64,000 nt of DNA from Paramuribaculum sp. (lineage in GTDB: Bacteria; Bacteroidota; Bacteroidia; Bacteroidales; Muribaculaceae): assembly GCA_022511125.1 (NCBI GenBank), contig JAFLSD010000001.1:124001-188000 (forward strand). The letters run 5' to 3'. Positions 1-9,663 of the stretch are shown here, piece by piece. Numbering within the stretch: position 1 is the stretch's first letter; each line of letters opens with the position of its first letter. Both the position numbers and the translations under genes were made by a program. The notes beneath the pieces are model-generated. The model was not told where the DNA came from. It was given only the letters and a program-made list of their open reading frames with translations, and made no database searches.

Positions 1-1
1 A

Positions 2-103
2 AAAAAATATCGGAATAGGGGTGAAAAAAATCCCGCAAACAGCATCCTCACTTACCGCGAAGCCCGCTTCAATCTTATTAAGAAATATGGGCAAGAAATA
101 TAG
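2..103 (+). CDS. 3' end of an unidentified gene (partial at left edge)
   Basis: One frame is open from the left edge to a TAG at 101-103 and would encode about 33 C-terminal residues ending in ...LTYREARFNLIKKYGQEI. The composition (charged, amphipathic) looks like a real protein tail, but the piece is too short to assign a family. The stop codon directly abuts the promoter motif of the next gene. It could also be a chance open frame. Confidence 0.35.
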   Translation, partial: KKYRNRGEKNPANSILTYREARFNLIKKYGQEI

Positions 104-150
104 TATAGGCCAAATTCGCAGTTAACGCACGGGGTTGTTTTGTATCTTTG
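103..150 (+). promoter_or_regulatory. Promoter with upstream 19-bp motif shared with the carB region
   Basis: A TATCTTTG box at 143-150 fits the Bacteroidetes -7 consensus TAnnTTTG. Upstream at 103-121 is GTATAGGCCAAATTCGCAG, which occurs again at 19697-19715 with the same 21-nt gap to a TAnCTTTG box. The motif covers the -33 region, so it may combine the -33 element and an operator. It would drive the secreted protein gene that starts 44 nt downstream. Confidence 0.6.
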
Positions 151-194
151 CGAAAAGAATCTAATTTTTTAATCAAAAGCGAAGAAAAACGACA

Positions 195-605
195 ATGAAA
201 AATGTATTGAAACTTTTGTTCAGCGCTATTGCACTGTTTGTGGGTCTTAACTGCATGGCCACTACTATTACTGAAAAGATTGAAGGAAAGATAGGTAACT
301 ACCCAGCCACCATATCTTACACGATGAACATTGAAAAGAAGACAATCACCGGTTATTTCATAATCAACAGTGCGAACGCTCCCGTTCGAGGGAAAATAAC
401 ATTGAGCGGAACGTTCAAGCATGTGCCCGATCCCGATGTGCCACATTATCCCCTTTATAGAGCCAGGATGACGGCTAAAACCTCGACGGGCGGTGTTTGC
501 GGCAGTTGGATCGTCGATATAGACACCCGCATGTCGATAGTGGAAGGGAAATGTTCGATAAACGGCCGCTCTTACAAGGTTAGTTTCGACGGCACAGGTT
601 ACTGA
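195..605 (+). CDS. Small secreted protein of unknown function
   Basis: This 136-residue protein begins with a Sec signal peptide (basic MKNVLK, hydrophobic core to about residue 20, likely cleavage after NCMATT). The mature part is rich in beta-strand patterns (alternating T/S/I/V, repeated Gly) and carries two cysteines. I do not recognise the family. It stands alone with its own promoter (103-150) and a downstream terminator hairpin at 657, and converges on the susD gene. Periplasmic or surface location is inferred from the signal peptide only. Confidence 0.75.
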   Translation: MKNVLKLLFSAIALFVGLNCMATTITEKIEGKIGNYPATISYTMNIEKKTITGYFIINSANAPVRGKITLSGTFKHVPDPDVPHYPLYRARMTAKTSTGGVCGSWIVDIDTRMSIVEGKCSINGRSYKVSFDGTGY

Positions 606-656
606 CTGTAGGATGACTGCACAAGATCCATACACTGACGCGCAAAAAGACAAAAC

Positions 657-686
657 GGGCATGTCATCACGACATACCCATTTTTA
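657..686. terminator. Bidirectional terminator hairpin
   Basis: A 9-bp stem (657-665 with 671-679, loop of 5) is followed by TTTTT on the plus strand. On the minus strand the stem pairs fully, with one G-U, and is followed by a T-rich stretch. It lies between convergent genes: the secreted protein (plus) and the susC/susD operon (minus). Confidence 0.65.
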
Positions 687-763
687 ATCCGTTAATTGAT
701 TAAGTTTTCTTTTAACCTTAAGATCAATTAACTATATTACTAATCTATATTTATCACTAACTT

Positions 764-2890
764 TTATTCATCTTCCTCCTGGCCTGAACCGAAGAGCGCA
801 TCGTAACCGGGATTCTGAGTCAGGTTTGGATTCATGTTGATTTCGTGAGTCGGAACCTGATATAAGTAGTAAATGTCAAGCCATCCTTTACCGGTCGATA
901 ACGGACTCTGTCCCGTATATAACCAACCCGATGTAGCGTTCGGATTATTCATCGAATAGCCATTCTGTTTGATTTCGTTATAATCTACGAATGTGTATCC
1001 ATAAGTTCCTTTTCCGTAAGGGAAATTGTTCTTATCCGCCCACATACCGCAAGGCTGGCGATTCACATAGTACGCAGCTTTGTGCCAACGACGGACATCA
1101 TAGAACGAATGTCCCTGACCCATTAGTTCGATCATACGTTCGCGACGGATTTCCCACAACACCGGATCAACCTCGTAATTAGTCAGACCGTCGTAACCGC
1201 GTGTCCAAGCTGCTGTTCCTTTGTCACGGTCGGGGTCGAAATTAGCGTCGATTTCAGCAACGTTCATGCGAGCAACACCAGCACGGTCGCGTAGTTTGTT
1301 AATTGTCATATCGGCCACGGCCTGTGTAAACCTGCCTAATTCCCAAGCCGCTTCAGCATAGTTCAACAGAACCTCTTCTATGAGGAAAATCGGCTTGTCT
1401 GAGGTTTGATAATAATCGTTATTACCATTTTCCCACATTGTGAATTCCTTCCAGAAATAATATCCCGAAAGACAACGCATATAGTTATCCAATTGTGATG
1501 AATTCAAATTAGGCGAACCATGCGACATTGTGCCACCCCAGTTATGACCGGGTAAACGTTTGCAACCTAAACTTTCGTCGCCAGTTCCATTTTCACAATA
1601 TATATTCGGGCCGAAGTAATCTATGAAATAACGGAGCTTAGCTGCATATTCGTCGTCGATAACGAATTTACCACCATTTTGTGGGTTAAGGATTTCGCCT
1701 GCTTCATAAAATCTCCATTTTTTGAAGGTTTTTACATTATCCGGATTGGAATTATTGACGATAAAACCGGCAGCCGGCGGCTGGAAATTGATGTAAAGAC
1801 GTGGATCTCTGTCGGCAAAATAATCATACAAATCTTCGCCCTCACCTCCTTTAAAGCCGGAAGTGGGATTGTTGATAGGTTTACCGTTTGCCATGAGGAA
1901 CATATCTACTGTATGTTGGGGAGCGTCGGCGCGGTGTGCTTCAACGTGGATAAGGTCGCTGAATCGATGTTTCAAGAATTCCTGGTTGTATTCCTTATAC
2001 ATGATAACTCCAGGCACACCTGCAAGATTCTCGGAAGTCATAATTTCATCGTATCCAGCTGCAGGATATTTATTTGTGCCCTTACCGTAGTAGAGATTAG
2101 GATACTTATTCATAAGCTCCTGTGAAACAGTCAGACATTTGTCGAGATACTGCTGCCAGGGCTCGTTTAGGTTATGATATTTTGCCCAAGTTGCCTCGCG
2201 CAGCAGGAAGCGGCTAAGAGCAGCTCTCGCAGCGTCGGCCGTCACGCAGTTGTCGCCGTCTTTCGATGTGTCGCCTATATTATTTATGGCATATTCAAGC
2301 CTTTCGATGATATTGGCTGCTACTTCGGCGCGCGGTGTACGAGACATGTATGCTTCTTCACTGGCATCTGTCAGAGCCATTGTGATATAAGGCACGTCAC
2401 CAAAACGGTTTAACAATTCCATATACCACCAGCTGTGGAAGAAATAACCGACAGCGCGCCAATGGTTCTTTTCCGTTTCACTCAAAGAACTTCCATCAAG
2501 ATGTTCTAACATGATATTTATGGTACGGATAGGCGTGAAATTCCATCCGTTTCCGGTGGTGGCATTGGTTATATTCTGGAATGCATAAGGGTTCTGACTT
2601 GTATATGTCACTCCTTCGCGGTTAGTCATGATTCCTGAATAGAAGTCACTGTTCCATAATCCGCCCCAATAATAGGAACCGCCGCTATGATTTGTAAAAA
2701 TGTTACCATTGGTAAACAAGTCATAGAAATTATACGCATAGGCGCGGAAATTTTCGTAAGTCTGGAATGCATTCTGGTCCGTAAGGCTCGTTTGGGGATA
2801 TACTTCCAGATAATCGTCGTTACACGACGTTATCACCGTGGCTCCCAAAGCTAAACCTAAAGCCGGTAATGCTATTTTATTTAGTTTCAT
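764..2890 (-). CDS. SusD/RagB-family nutrient-binding lipoprotein (pair 1)
   Basis: This 708-residue protein is the surface-exposed, substrate-binding partner of the TonB-dependent receptor encoded directly upstream. It has a lipoprotein signal with the lipobox Cys at residue 23 (VITSCNDD). The SusD-like N-terminal TPR helical region follows, with typical WxxGxW and Y/N-rich surface loops. The RagB/SusD C-terminal core contains LNYAEAAWELG and the EIRRERMIELMGQG...RRWH signature near residues 570-600. It is longer than many SusD proteins (about 500-650 residues). The gap to the susC stop is 35 nt, so the two are co-transcribed. No glycosidase lies nearby, so the glycan or peptide ligand cannot be inferred. 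Confidence 0.95.
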   Translation of the reverse strand: MKLNKIALPALGLALGATVITSCNDDYLEVYPQTSLTDQNAFQTYENFRAYAYNFYDLFTNGNIFTNHSGGSYYWGGLWNSDFYSGIMTNREGVTYTSQNPYAFQNITNATTGNGWNFTPIRTINIMLEHLDGSSLSETEKNHWRAVGYFFHSWWYMELLNRFGDVPYITMALTDASEEAYMSRTPRAEVAANIIERLEYAINNIGDTSKDGDNCVTADAARAALSRFLLREATWAKYHNLNEPWQQYLDKCLTVSQELMNKYPNLYYGKGTNKYPAAGYDEIMTSENLAGVPGVIMYKEYNQEFLKHRFSDLIHVEAHRADAPQHTVDMFLMANGKPINNPTSGFKGGEGEDLYDYFADRDPRLYINFQPPAAGFIVNNSNPDNVKTFKKWRFYEAGEILNPQNGGKFVIDDEYAAKLRYFIDYFGPNIYCENGTGDESLGCKRLPGHNWGGTMSHGSPNLNSSQLDNYMRCLSGYYFWKEFTMWENGNNDYYQTSDKPIFLIEEVLLNYAEAAWELGRFTQAVADMTINKLRDRAGVARMNVAEIDANFDPDRDKGTAAWTRGYDGLTNYEVDPVLWEIRRERMIELMGQGHSFYDVRRWHKAAYYVNRQPCGMWADKNNFPYGKGTYGYTFVDYNEIKQNGYSMNNPNATSGWLYTGQSPLSTGKGWLDIYYLYQVPTHEINMNPNLTQNPGYDALFGSGQEEDE

Positions 2891-2925
2891 AGTGTTTTTT
2901 CTGTTTTAGCTGGTTTTCAGTTCGA

Positions 2926-5900
2926 TTAGAAAGTAATGGACGCTCCGATCGACCATGTGCGATAGAATGGATAAGTCCATGACAGGTTTTCAGGGTCGAT
3001 ACCTTTAGGTAGCGATGTGAATGTATGGAGATTTTCAACGCTGCCGTAAACACGCAAGTTCTGAACATAAATTTTCTTCATCCATTTCTGTGGGAATGTA
3101 TAGCCGACTGTGATGTTCTTGATTCGCATGTAGGCGGCATTCTGCAGATACTTATCGCTGACGCGGGCGTTATATCCGGCATTACCTCCACCACCATATA
3201 CTCTCGGGAGGCTTGCATTGGGATTCTGAGCCACATAGTAATCGGGGCTGTTAGGATCTGTGCTGATGGGTTTCCAATAATCCAACTGGTTGTAATAAAT
3301 AGCTCGGAATACGCCGTCGGAACCAGCGGCGGCAAACGGGAATATCATATCCGAACCTATCCAGTAGTCACGTTTTCCTACACCCTGGAGCATAAAGTCG
3401 AAATCGATGCCTTTCCAGGTTAATCCACCGTTAACACCGAATTCATAACGCGGAAGATTGTTACCAATCATTTTATAGTCACCGGAGTTTTCGTATGTGC
3501 TTGCTCCGTATGTGATGATGCCGTCACCATCAAGATCCTTATATTTCATATCACCGGGGCGAACAGTTACACCCTGTACTGAAGTAACACCGTCCTTAAG
3601 CACCCACGTGTCCTGTTTTGCCAATTCAAGATCGAAATCGTCAATAGTATAATAGCCGTCCGACTGGAATCCCCATATCTGATAACGTAGAGGAATTTCA
3701 CCTACTTTATTTACGCTTATACTGCCCGATACGTTATTGAATTTGGTAATCTTCGAGTTGTGGTCATATAGATTGAAACCGATACGGTATTTCCAATCTC
3801 CTACAATGTCTTGCCATCTCATTGATAGCTCCCAACCGTCGTTACGCATGTCTGCTACATTCTGTGTCGGAGCCGAAGCACCTACCAATGCGGGAATTTC
3901 TGCTCCGGCTGCAAGCATACCGGTTGTCATACGACGATACCATTCGAATGATCCTTGCAGGCGGTAATTGAACATATTGAAATCCAAACCTACGTTGAAA
4001 CTCGTCACAGTTTCCCATGTGTAGTTACCACGCACGAGTCCCGGAGGTGTGATCACCTGCACTCTCTGACCGCCGTCCAACCACACATTCGACGGGCCGA
4101 TACCCATCTGGGCAACGAATCCGTAAGGAGAGATAGCCTGGTTACCGATCTTACCCCAAGATACGCGCGGCTTGAGTTCATTAAGCCATGTCCGGGTTCC
4201 TTCCATGAATTTTTCCTGAGTTATACGCCAACCGGCAGTTACCGAGGGGAAGAAACCGAAGCGGTTCGATTTCGGGAATTTCGATGAACCGTCGTAACGA
4301 CCGCTGACAGTCGCAAAATATTTGCCGTCGTAGTCGTAAGTGATACGTCCGAAGCCACCGCGTACTCTCCATTCGGAGTAGCTTTCAGAAACGGTCTTTT
4401 CGCCTGTACCGCCACCGAAAGACGGAACTGTTTCTACCGACTGATTCAAAATCTGAGCGTTTAACATCGAATAAGCCGAACTTTCCTGGTTGAAACCTAA
4501 CATCGCTGTGAAATGGTTTTTTCCCAAATCCAACGAATAGTTCGTATAAAGGTTGAGCGCATTGTATTTCGTAGTCTGATCCTGTCTCTGATAATAGTCC
4601 TGAGTGGGATCGAGCGGGCTCGTGCGAATTGCCGGTCCCTGAATATCAACGTATGTGATACGACCTGAGTAGTAATTGTAAGCGTAGTTTGTCTGCTGAT
4701 AGGTATATTCACCTGTGATTGTCCAGTTCTTCAGCGGTTTCAGTATCGACCGCACTTGTATGCGAGGAATTGAGTTGTTGTTCGTTGAAGTATTACCTAC
4801 CAAAAGGTTGTTCTTCGGAGTATCTATGATATAGTCCTGATCCGCACCATAGAGATCACCGGGAAGATAACCTTCAGTTGGATACCAGTTTATCAAACGT
4901 GTCGAATAAAAACCTTTACTTCCGAAGTTTCCGTAACCTGTTGTTTTTCTTTGAGTGTAGAACATGCTCAGTTCCTGTGTGAACCAACTTGTCACATCGG
5001 CCGATACATAAGAACTTATTGATTTGCGGAGGAACAAGTCCTTGTTTGTCACAAGAGGACCATTTTCACGGCTCAGACCGGCCGACAGACGGAAACGGAT
5101 TTTTTCTGTACCGCCCGACATCGAGATGTTATGGTCGGCCACTGCACCCGTACCTAGGATTGAACCCTGGACGTCGCTCTGTTTCAAGAAATAATACTGA
5201 GAGTCATTCGCTTTATAAATACCGTTGTCAAGCACTCCCTGGAGAGTTCCTGCACGATATTGACCGATTAGATCTTTCCAAGTGTCCACATTACCGTTAC
5301 CGGCCCAGTACTGCTGTGAATAGCCAGCATCCTGATAAGCCTGGATATAATCTAACAGATCTGCCTGTTCCGGACGGTTGATCGAGCGCTCCCATCCCTG
5401 TGTGAAACTATAAGTAAGATTGAATTTAGCATCGTTTTTCGGACGTTTCGTTGTGATAAGAACCACACCGCCCGCTGCGCGTGCTCCGTAGATGGCAGAA
5501 GAAGCCGCATCCTTGAGCACCGTCACAGTCTCGATGTCATCCGGATTCAGGTTTGCTATCGATCCCTCAACGTTGTCTATCAACACAAGCGGACTACCGT
5601 CGTTGATTGAAAGAAGACCGCGAATATTGATATTTTTACCTTGACCCGGACCAGATCCACCGCTGATTGTAAGACCAGGGATTGCACCCTGAAGAGCGGC
5701 CGCTGCATTAATCACCGGACGGTCACCGATTACTTCCGACATATTTACCTGAGACACAGCACCGGTAAGGTCGGCTTTTTTCTGCGTACCGAATCCGACA
5801 ACAACTACTTCATTGAGCACGCTGCTGTCCTCGGTCATCGTTATGTTAAGATTCTTACCATCCCATTCGACAGTTACAGGTTTATAACCGATGTAACTGA

Positions 5901-6178
5901 TTCTAATTTTCGATCCGACTTTAACTCCCGGGATAGTGAATTTACCGTCAAGGTCGGCTGATCCGGCCAACGAAGTCCCCTCTACCTGGATGGTTGCACC
6001 CATGAGTGGTTCGCCTTCAGAATCGACAACAGTACCGCTTAAAATCGCGGTCTGCTCAGTCGGTGCTACAGCACTATTTGGATACCCCCCCCCTCAACTG
6101 ACTGTCAGCCAATAAGTTAGGCTGACACATGAAAGAGGCCACCGTAAATGCCATAGCCGTTAAAAAGACTTTTCGCAT
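2926..6178 (-). CDS. SusC/RagA-family TonB-dependent receptor (pair 1), N-terminus out of frame at a G9 tract
   Basis: This is an outer-membrane active transporter that pairs with the SusD lipoprotein downstream. The open frame from an internal ATG at 6003 encodes 1025 residues. It has a carboxypeptidase-regulatory-like domain, the SusC linker motif (NEVVVVGFGTQKKADLTGAV), a plug domain (residues about 90-200) and a 22-strand type barrel ending in an aromatic-rich strand (SIGASITF). That internal start gives no signal peptide. The expected start is ATG 6178, reading MRKVFLTAMAFTVASF..., a good signal peptide. It runs into a stop just after nine consecutive G (minus strand; 6085-6093). With eight G the frames join and the protein is 1083 residues. 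This is either phase variation by slipped-strand mispairing, an inactivating mutation, or a sequencing error. Confidence 0.9.
6085..6093 (-). repeat. Homopolymeric G9 tract inside susC
   Basis: Nine C on the plus strand (G9 in the coding strand) lie between the signal-peptide codons and the first domain of SusC. Removing one base restores a continuous frame from ATG 6178. Tracts of this length are prone to slippage. Confidence 0.85.
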
Positions 6179-6267
6179 AGTTTTTTTGTGGTTTAGTTTG
6201 GTATTGATTTTGATTAAACTGTCCTTATTTCGGACGAAAAATTTAGTTAATAATTACTATTCGGAAT

Positions 6268-6299
6268 CAAAATTAGACAACTCTCCAGGATTATTCCAA
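6268..6299 (-). promoter_or_regulatory. Promoter of susC/susD pair 1
   Basis: On the minus strand TAATTTTG (6268-6275) matches TAnnTTTG. A TTG (6297-6299) lies 21 nt further upstream. This leaves about a 90-nt leader before ATG 6178 and lets the receptor operon be expressed independently of the sigma-factor genes upstream. Confidence 0.6.
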
Positions 6300-6323
6300 C
6301 TATTTTATGCTTCTTTAACATTT

Positions 6324-6881
6324 TTAACACATCAGGGTGAGAGGGAGAAGAATGAGTGCCGATCGGAGGATTTTATAGTCGCGCATGAATTTCAAAAACT
6401 GAAACCACCCCACACAACCTCCTACAAGAATGCCGAAGATGATGCCATAAATAAATCCGGGATTGTCGGAGGAAAGATAGATCATAGCGCCCACCAGAGC
6501 AATAGCATAGGGTATAAGGATAATCTGAAATTGAAAGTGGCGTTTGCGATAGAAAACAGCCCGCCGTGCTACTTCGGAAACAGCCATAGTGGCGCAGTCG
6601 ATAGAGGAAACGCCCATATAAAGCCAGCGATCCATCATCGATACCGTGACAAAGAAAAGGCCGAATGCCAAGGCAAGATAAGGTTTATAGGGTATCGCGG
6701 GCTCGGTAAAGGCGAAGAGAGGACACCAGAATATCATCAAAAAGGCTATATTCGAGAATCGTTTGTATCTTGTCTTCAGCCGTTCGAGCGAGGTCGCCCG
6801 TCGTTTGAACATGATCAATTCCAATTCTTTTTCGTTAACGTTGAATTTGGCATCGCGCCAGCTGTTTTTTATTTCTTCCAT
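6324..6881 (-). CDS. Four-helix membrane protein downstream of an ECF sigma factor
   Basis: This 185-residue protein has a charged cytoplasmic N-terminus of about 40 residues (MEEIKNSWRDAKFNVNEKEL). Roughly four transmembrane segments follow, near residues 43-60, 65-85, 120-137 and 143-160. It starts 8 nt after the sigma factor stop, so the two form an operon. That position and the cytoplasmic N-terminal segment suggest a regulator or membrane partner of the sigma factor. It does not resemble the usual FecR-type anti-sigma factor, and the role is inference only. Confidence 0.75.
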   Translation of the reverse strand: MEEIKNSWRDAKFNVNEKELELIMFKRRATSLERLKTRYKRFSNIAFLMIFWCPLFAFTEPAIPYKPYLALAFGLFFVTVSMMDRWLYMGVSSIDCATMAVSEVARRAVFYRKRHFQFQIILIPYAIALVGAMIYLSSDNPGFIYGIIFGILVGGCVGWFQFLKFMRDYKILRSALILLPLTLMC

Positions 6882-6889
6882 AGTGACAA

Positions 6890-7402
6890 TTATCTTAGTT
6901 TCATGAGTTTTTCTTTCGCCCTTTTAAGCCGTGTTGCGACTGTATTGCGCGGAAGGCCTGTAATTTCCGCTATGTCTTCATAAGATGTTTCCTCAAGCCA
7001 TAACAGGAGGATAGCTTTGTCGGTGGGAGGGAGGAGTGAAATCATATCGTGGAGTTCCATGAGCTGTATGCGTCGCTGCTGATCTTCATCGATAATTTCA
7101 GGTAATGTAGAATCATAAGGCCGCGGTGCTTTGCGGATAGTGGACACGCATGTATTTAAAGCTATTCGGTAGAGCCATGTTTTTAATGAGGATTCTCCTC
7201 TGAATCGTGGCAAAGCCTGCCAGATATTTAGAAAAACGTCCTGCCGGTAATCTTCCATTTCCAGACGACTGCGGGCGAATCCGAAGCAAATACGGCTTAT
7301 CAGACCGTCGTAATGTTTGACGATCGAAAGGAATTCTTCGGTTCGAACCGTGTCGGTTTCTTCCGCGACAATTTTAGAAAACAAGCTAAGAACAGCGGTC
7401 AT
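6890..7402 (-). CDS. ECF-type RNA polymerase sigma factor
   Basis: This 170-residue sigma-70 family protein has only regions 2 and 4. Region 2 covers about residues 25-95, with the -10 recognition helix around DVFLNIWQALPRFRGESSLKTWLYRIALN. Region 4 covers about residues 115-170, with the helix-turn-helix TSYEDIAEITGLPRNTVATRLKRAKEKL. In Bacteroidetes such factors often control outer-membrane uptake systems. Here a membrane protein follows directly, and then susC/susD on the same strand, though that operon has its own housekeeping-type promoter. The regulon is unknown. Confidence 0.92.
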   Translation of the reverse strand: MTAVLSLFSKIVAEETDTVRTEEFLSIVKHYDGLISRICFGFARSRLEMEDYRQDVFLNIWQALPRFRGESSLKTWLYRIALNTCVSTIRKAPRPYDSTLPEIIDEDQQRRIQLMELHDMISLLPPTDKAILLLWLEETSYEDIAEITGLPRNTVATRLKRAKEKLMKLR

Positions 7403-7509
7403 TTGGTTTGAATGTTTCTTTCTTAGTCGTTAAAATTGTGGAAAAAGTTTCAACCCTGCAAATTCATGAAAGCTTTATGAGCAAAAAGCAATATTTCAAA
7501 AAAATAAAT

Positions 7510-7517
7510 TAACTTTG
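7510..7517 (+). promoter_or_regulatory. -7 element of the transporter-rsmE operon
   Basis: TAACTTTG fits TAnnTTTG exactly. It decides the start of the next gene: an in-frame TTG at 7515 lies inside the promoter and cannot be translated, so ATG 7554 is used. Confidence 0.7.
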
Positions 7518-7553
7518 CGCCACCTGTTCAATAGTGATAATTTTCAAATTTAT

Positions 7554-8930
7554 ATGCAGTCGATAAAAACGAGGCTTACAGTGCTGAGTTTCCTCCAGTT
7601 TGCAGTTTGGGGGACATATCTGATCAGTCTCGGTCAGTTTCTCGGGCCGTCCGGGTTGGGCGACAAAATAGCTTGGTTCTATAGTATAGTTGGCTTCGTA
7701 TCGCTGTTTATGCCCGCTCTTATAGGCATAATAGCAGACAAATGGATTCAGGCTCAACGGCTTTTAGGTATATGCCACATTCTTGCGGCAGCTTTCATGG
7801 GATGTGCGTGGCTTTATGCTCAGGCCCACTCTCAGTTGGAATTCGGGCCGTTTTTCACCCTTTTCAGTCTCAGCATCGCATTTTATATGCCTACTATAGC
7901 ATTGTCGAACACTCTATCGTTCAGGGTGATCACCAATGCGGGTATGGATCCTGTCGTGACATTTCCACCGATCCGAGTGATGGGGACTGTCGGTTTCATC
8001 GCTTCAATGTGGTTCGTAAACTGCGCTTATTTTCATGACGGTATTTTCGGTTTCACTATCAGCGAGAGTAATCCGATGGCTAATTTCAGGTTCCAGTATA
8101 CTGACATGCAGCTTTTCGCTTGTGCTGTCCTTGAAATAATCCTCGGCATTTTCAGTTTTTCTTTGCCGTCGTGTCCGTCAATGGGCGATGGAGGAAAAAA
8201 GCGCACATTGTCCGACCGCTTAGGTTTATCGGCATTCAAGCTCTTTTCGGATAGAAAAATGGCCTTGTTTTTCGTGTTTTCGATGTTATTGGGCGTTGCT
8301 CTGCAGATAACCAACGGGTTCGCAACCACCTTCATAACGTCTTTTAAAGGGGATCCGGTCTATGCCTCCACTTTCGGTGCGAACAATTCAACCCTTCTCA
8401 CTTCACTGTCCCAGATATCGGAAGCCTTATGTATCCTTCTAATCCCATTTTGCCTCAAAAGATTCGGAATAAAGAAGGTAATGCTGATGGCGATGTTGGC
8501 ATGGGTGCTCCGTTTCGGATTATTCGGGTTCGGCGATCCGGGTTCGGGGCTTTGGATGCTCGTTTTATCAATGATTTTCTACGGAGTAGCTTTCGACTTT
8601 TTCAACGTTTCGGGTGCTCTTTTTGTAGACAGGGAAACCGATGATTCCATAAAAGCGTCATCGCAAGGGCTTTTTATGCTGATGACCAATGGAGTGGGTG
8701 CATCGGTAGGCACCTTGATAGCAGGCGATATAGTGAATCATTACTGCAAATGGCAAATGGTCGATGGAGAAGCGTATATGTTGGGAGACTGGAAGTCGGC
8801 GTGGCTGATTTTCGCCGGCTATTCACTGGTAGTGAGCATTTTGTTCGCCATTCTCTTCAAATATAAACACGTCGTTGCACGCGGGGATGAAATAAAGAAA
8901 GCTGAGGCTGAAACAATTGAATTGGAGTAA
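7554..8930 (+). CDS. Nucleoside:H+ symporter family MFS transporter
   Basis: This 458-residue inner-membrane protein has about 12 hydrophobic segments. Its N-terminus, KTRLTVLSFLQFAVWGTYL, is typical of the NupG/XapB nucleoside symporter family (Nuc_H_symport). It most likely imports nucleosides with protons. The start at ATG 7554 is chosen because the upstream in-frame TTG falls in the -7 promoter box. The rsmE gene begins 13 nt after the stop, so the two are probably co-transcribed. The substrate range is inferred from family membership. Confidence 0.88.
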   Translation: MQSIKTRLTVLSFLQFAVWGTYLISLGQFLGPSGLGDKIAWFYSIVGFVSLFMPALIGIIADKWIQAQRLLGICHILAAAFMGCAWLYAQAHSQLEFGPFFTLFSLSIAFYMPTIALSNTLSFRVITNAGMDPVVTFPPIRVMGTVGFIASMWFVNCAYFHDGIFGFTISESNPMANFRFQYTDMQLFACAVLEIILGIFSFSLPSCPSMGDGGKKRTLSDRLGLSAFKLFSDRKMALFFVFSMLLGVALQITNGFATTFITSFKGDPVYASTFGANNSTLLTSLSQISEALCILLIPFCLKRFGIKKVMLMAMLAWVLRFGLFGFGDPGSGLWMLVLSMIFYGVAFDFFNVSGALFVDRETDDSIKASSQGLFMLMTNGVGASVGTLIAGDIVNHYCKWQMVDGEAYMLGDWKSAWLIFAGYSLVVSILFAILFKYKHVVARGDEIKKAEAETIELE

Positions 8931-8943
8931 TTCGGGAGGGACA

Positions 8944-9663
8944 ATGATACAGTTTTACGCACCAGACATAGCGACGTCAAAGACTCTTCCGGAGAGTGAT
9001 TCGCGGCATTGCTCGAAAGTGTTGCGGATGGTAGCCGGCGACATGGTTGAGGTCGTCGACGGAAAAGGTAACCGCTATCAATGTGAGATTATCAACGCCG
9101 ACCCAAAAAGAACGTCTGTGGAAATAGTGTCGTGCGAAACTTTGAATAAATTCCGGAAGGGAGAAATATTATTAGCCGTAGCTCCGACAAAACATCTCGA
9201 CCGCATGGAATGGATGGTGGAAAAGCTGACAGAGATAGGAATAGACCGCATCATTCCTGTCCTCTGTGACCGTTCGGAAAGACGTGAAATCAAAACGGAA
9301 AGGCTTGAGAAAATAGCGGTATCGGCCATGAAACAGTCACTTCAGGCATATCTTCCGAAAATCGACCCGATGACAAAGTTTTCGGATATAATTACTTCAT
9401 TCAGAGATTACCGCAGATATATATGTCACTGCGACGAAACATCGACACGCCGAGAACTTTATGAGATCGGACGAGATGGAGATAAAACGATTATCATGAT
9501 CGGGCCTGAGGGTGATTTCAGCCCAAAAGAAATCGAAAGGGCATTATCGTCGGGATGGGAACCGGTGACACTCGGCGAAAACAGACTGCGTACCGAAACG
9601 GCGGCCTTGGTCGCAGTGAACACCATTCATCTTACCGAAAAGATTCACACCAACAAATGCTGA
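8944..9663 (+). CDS. rsmE: 16S rRNA (uracil(1498)-N(3))-methyltransferase RsmE
   Basis: This 239-residue SPOUT-family enzyme methylates U1498 of 16S rRNA with S-adenosylmethionine. It has the N-terminal PUA-like domain (HCSKVLRMVAGDMVEVVDGKG, about residues 20-40). The C-terminal knotted SPOUT domain contains the signature IMIGPEGDFSPKEIE and LGENRLRTETAAL. The start at ATG 8944 is preferred: it gives the usual N-terminus MIQFYAPDI and follows a purine-rich GGGAGGG. The last 19 nt overlap the end of the convergent acetyltransferase gene. Confidence 0.95.
   Translation: MIQFYAPDIATSKTLPESDSRHCSKVLRMVAGDMVEVVDGKGNRYQCEIINADPKRTSVEIVSCETLNKFRKGEILLAVAPTKHLDRMEWMVEKLTEIGIDRIIPVLCDRSERREIKTERLEKIAVSAMKQSLQAYLPKIDPMTKFSDIITSFRDYRRYICHCDETSTRRELYEIGRDGDKTIIMIGPEGDFSPKEIERALSSGWEPVTLGENRLRTETAALVAVNTIHLTEKIHTNKC

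Noticed and set aside
78..662. A 194-codon minus-strand frame opposite the first secreted protein
   Set aside because: No family features. The plus-strand gene has a signal peptide, a promoter and a terminator.
6129..6983. A 284-codon plus-strand frame antisense to the susC start, its promoter and the membrane protein
   Set aside because: Low-complexity shadow composition. The minus-strand genes there have clear families and motifs.
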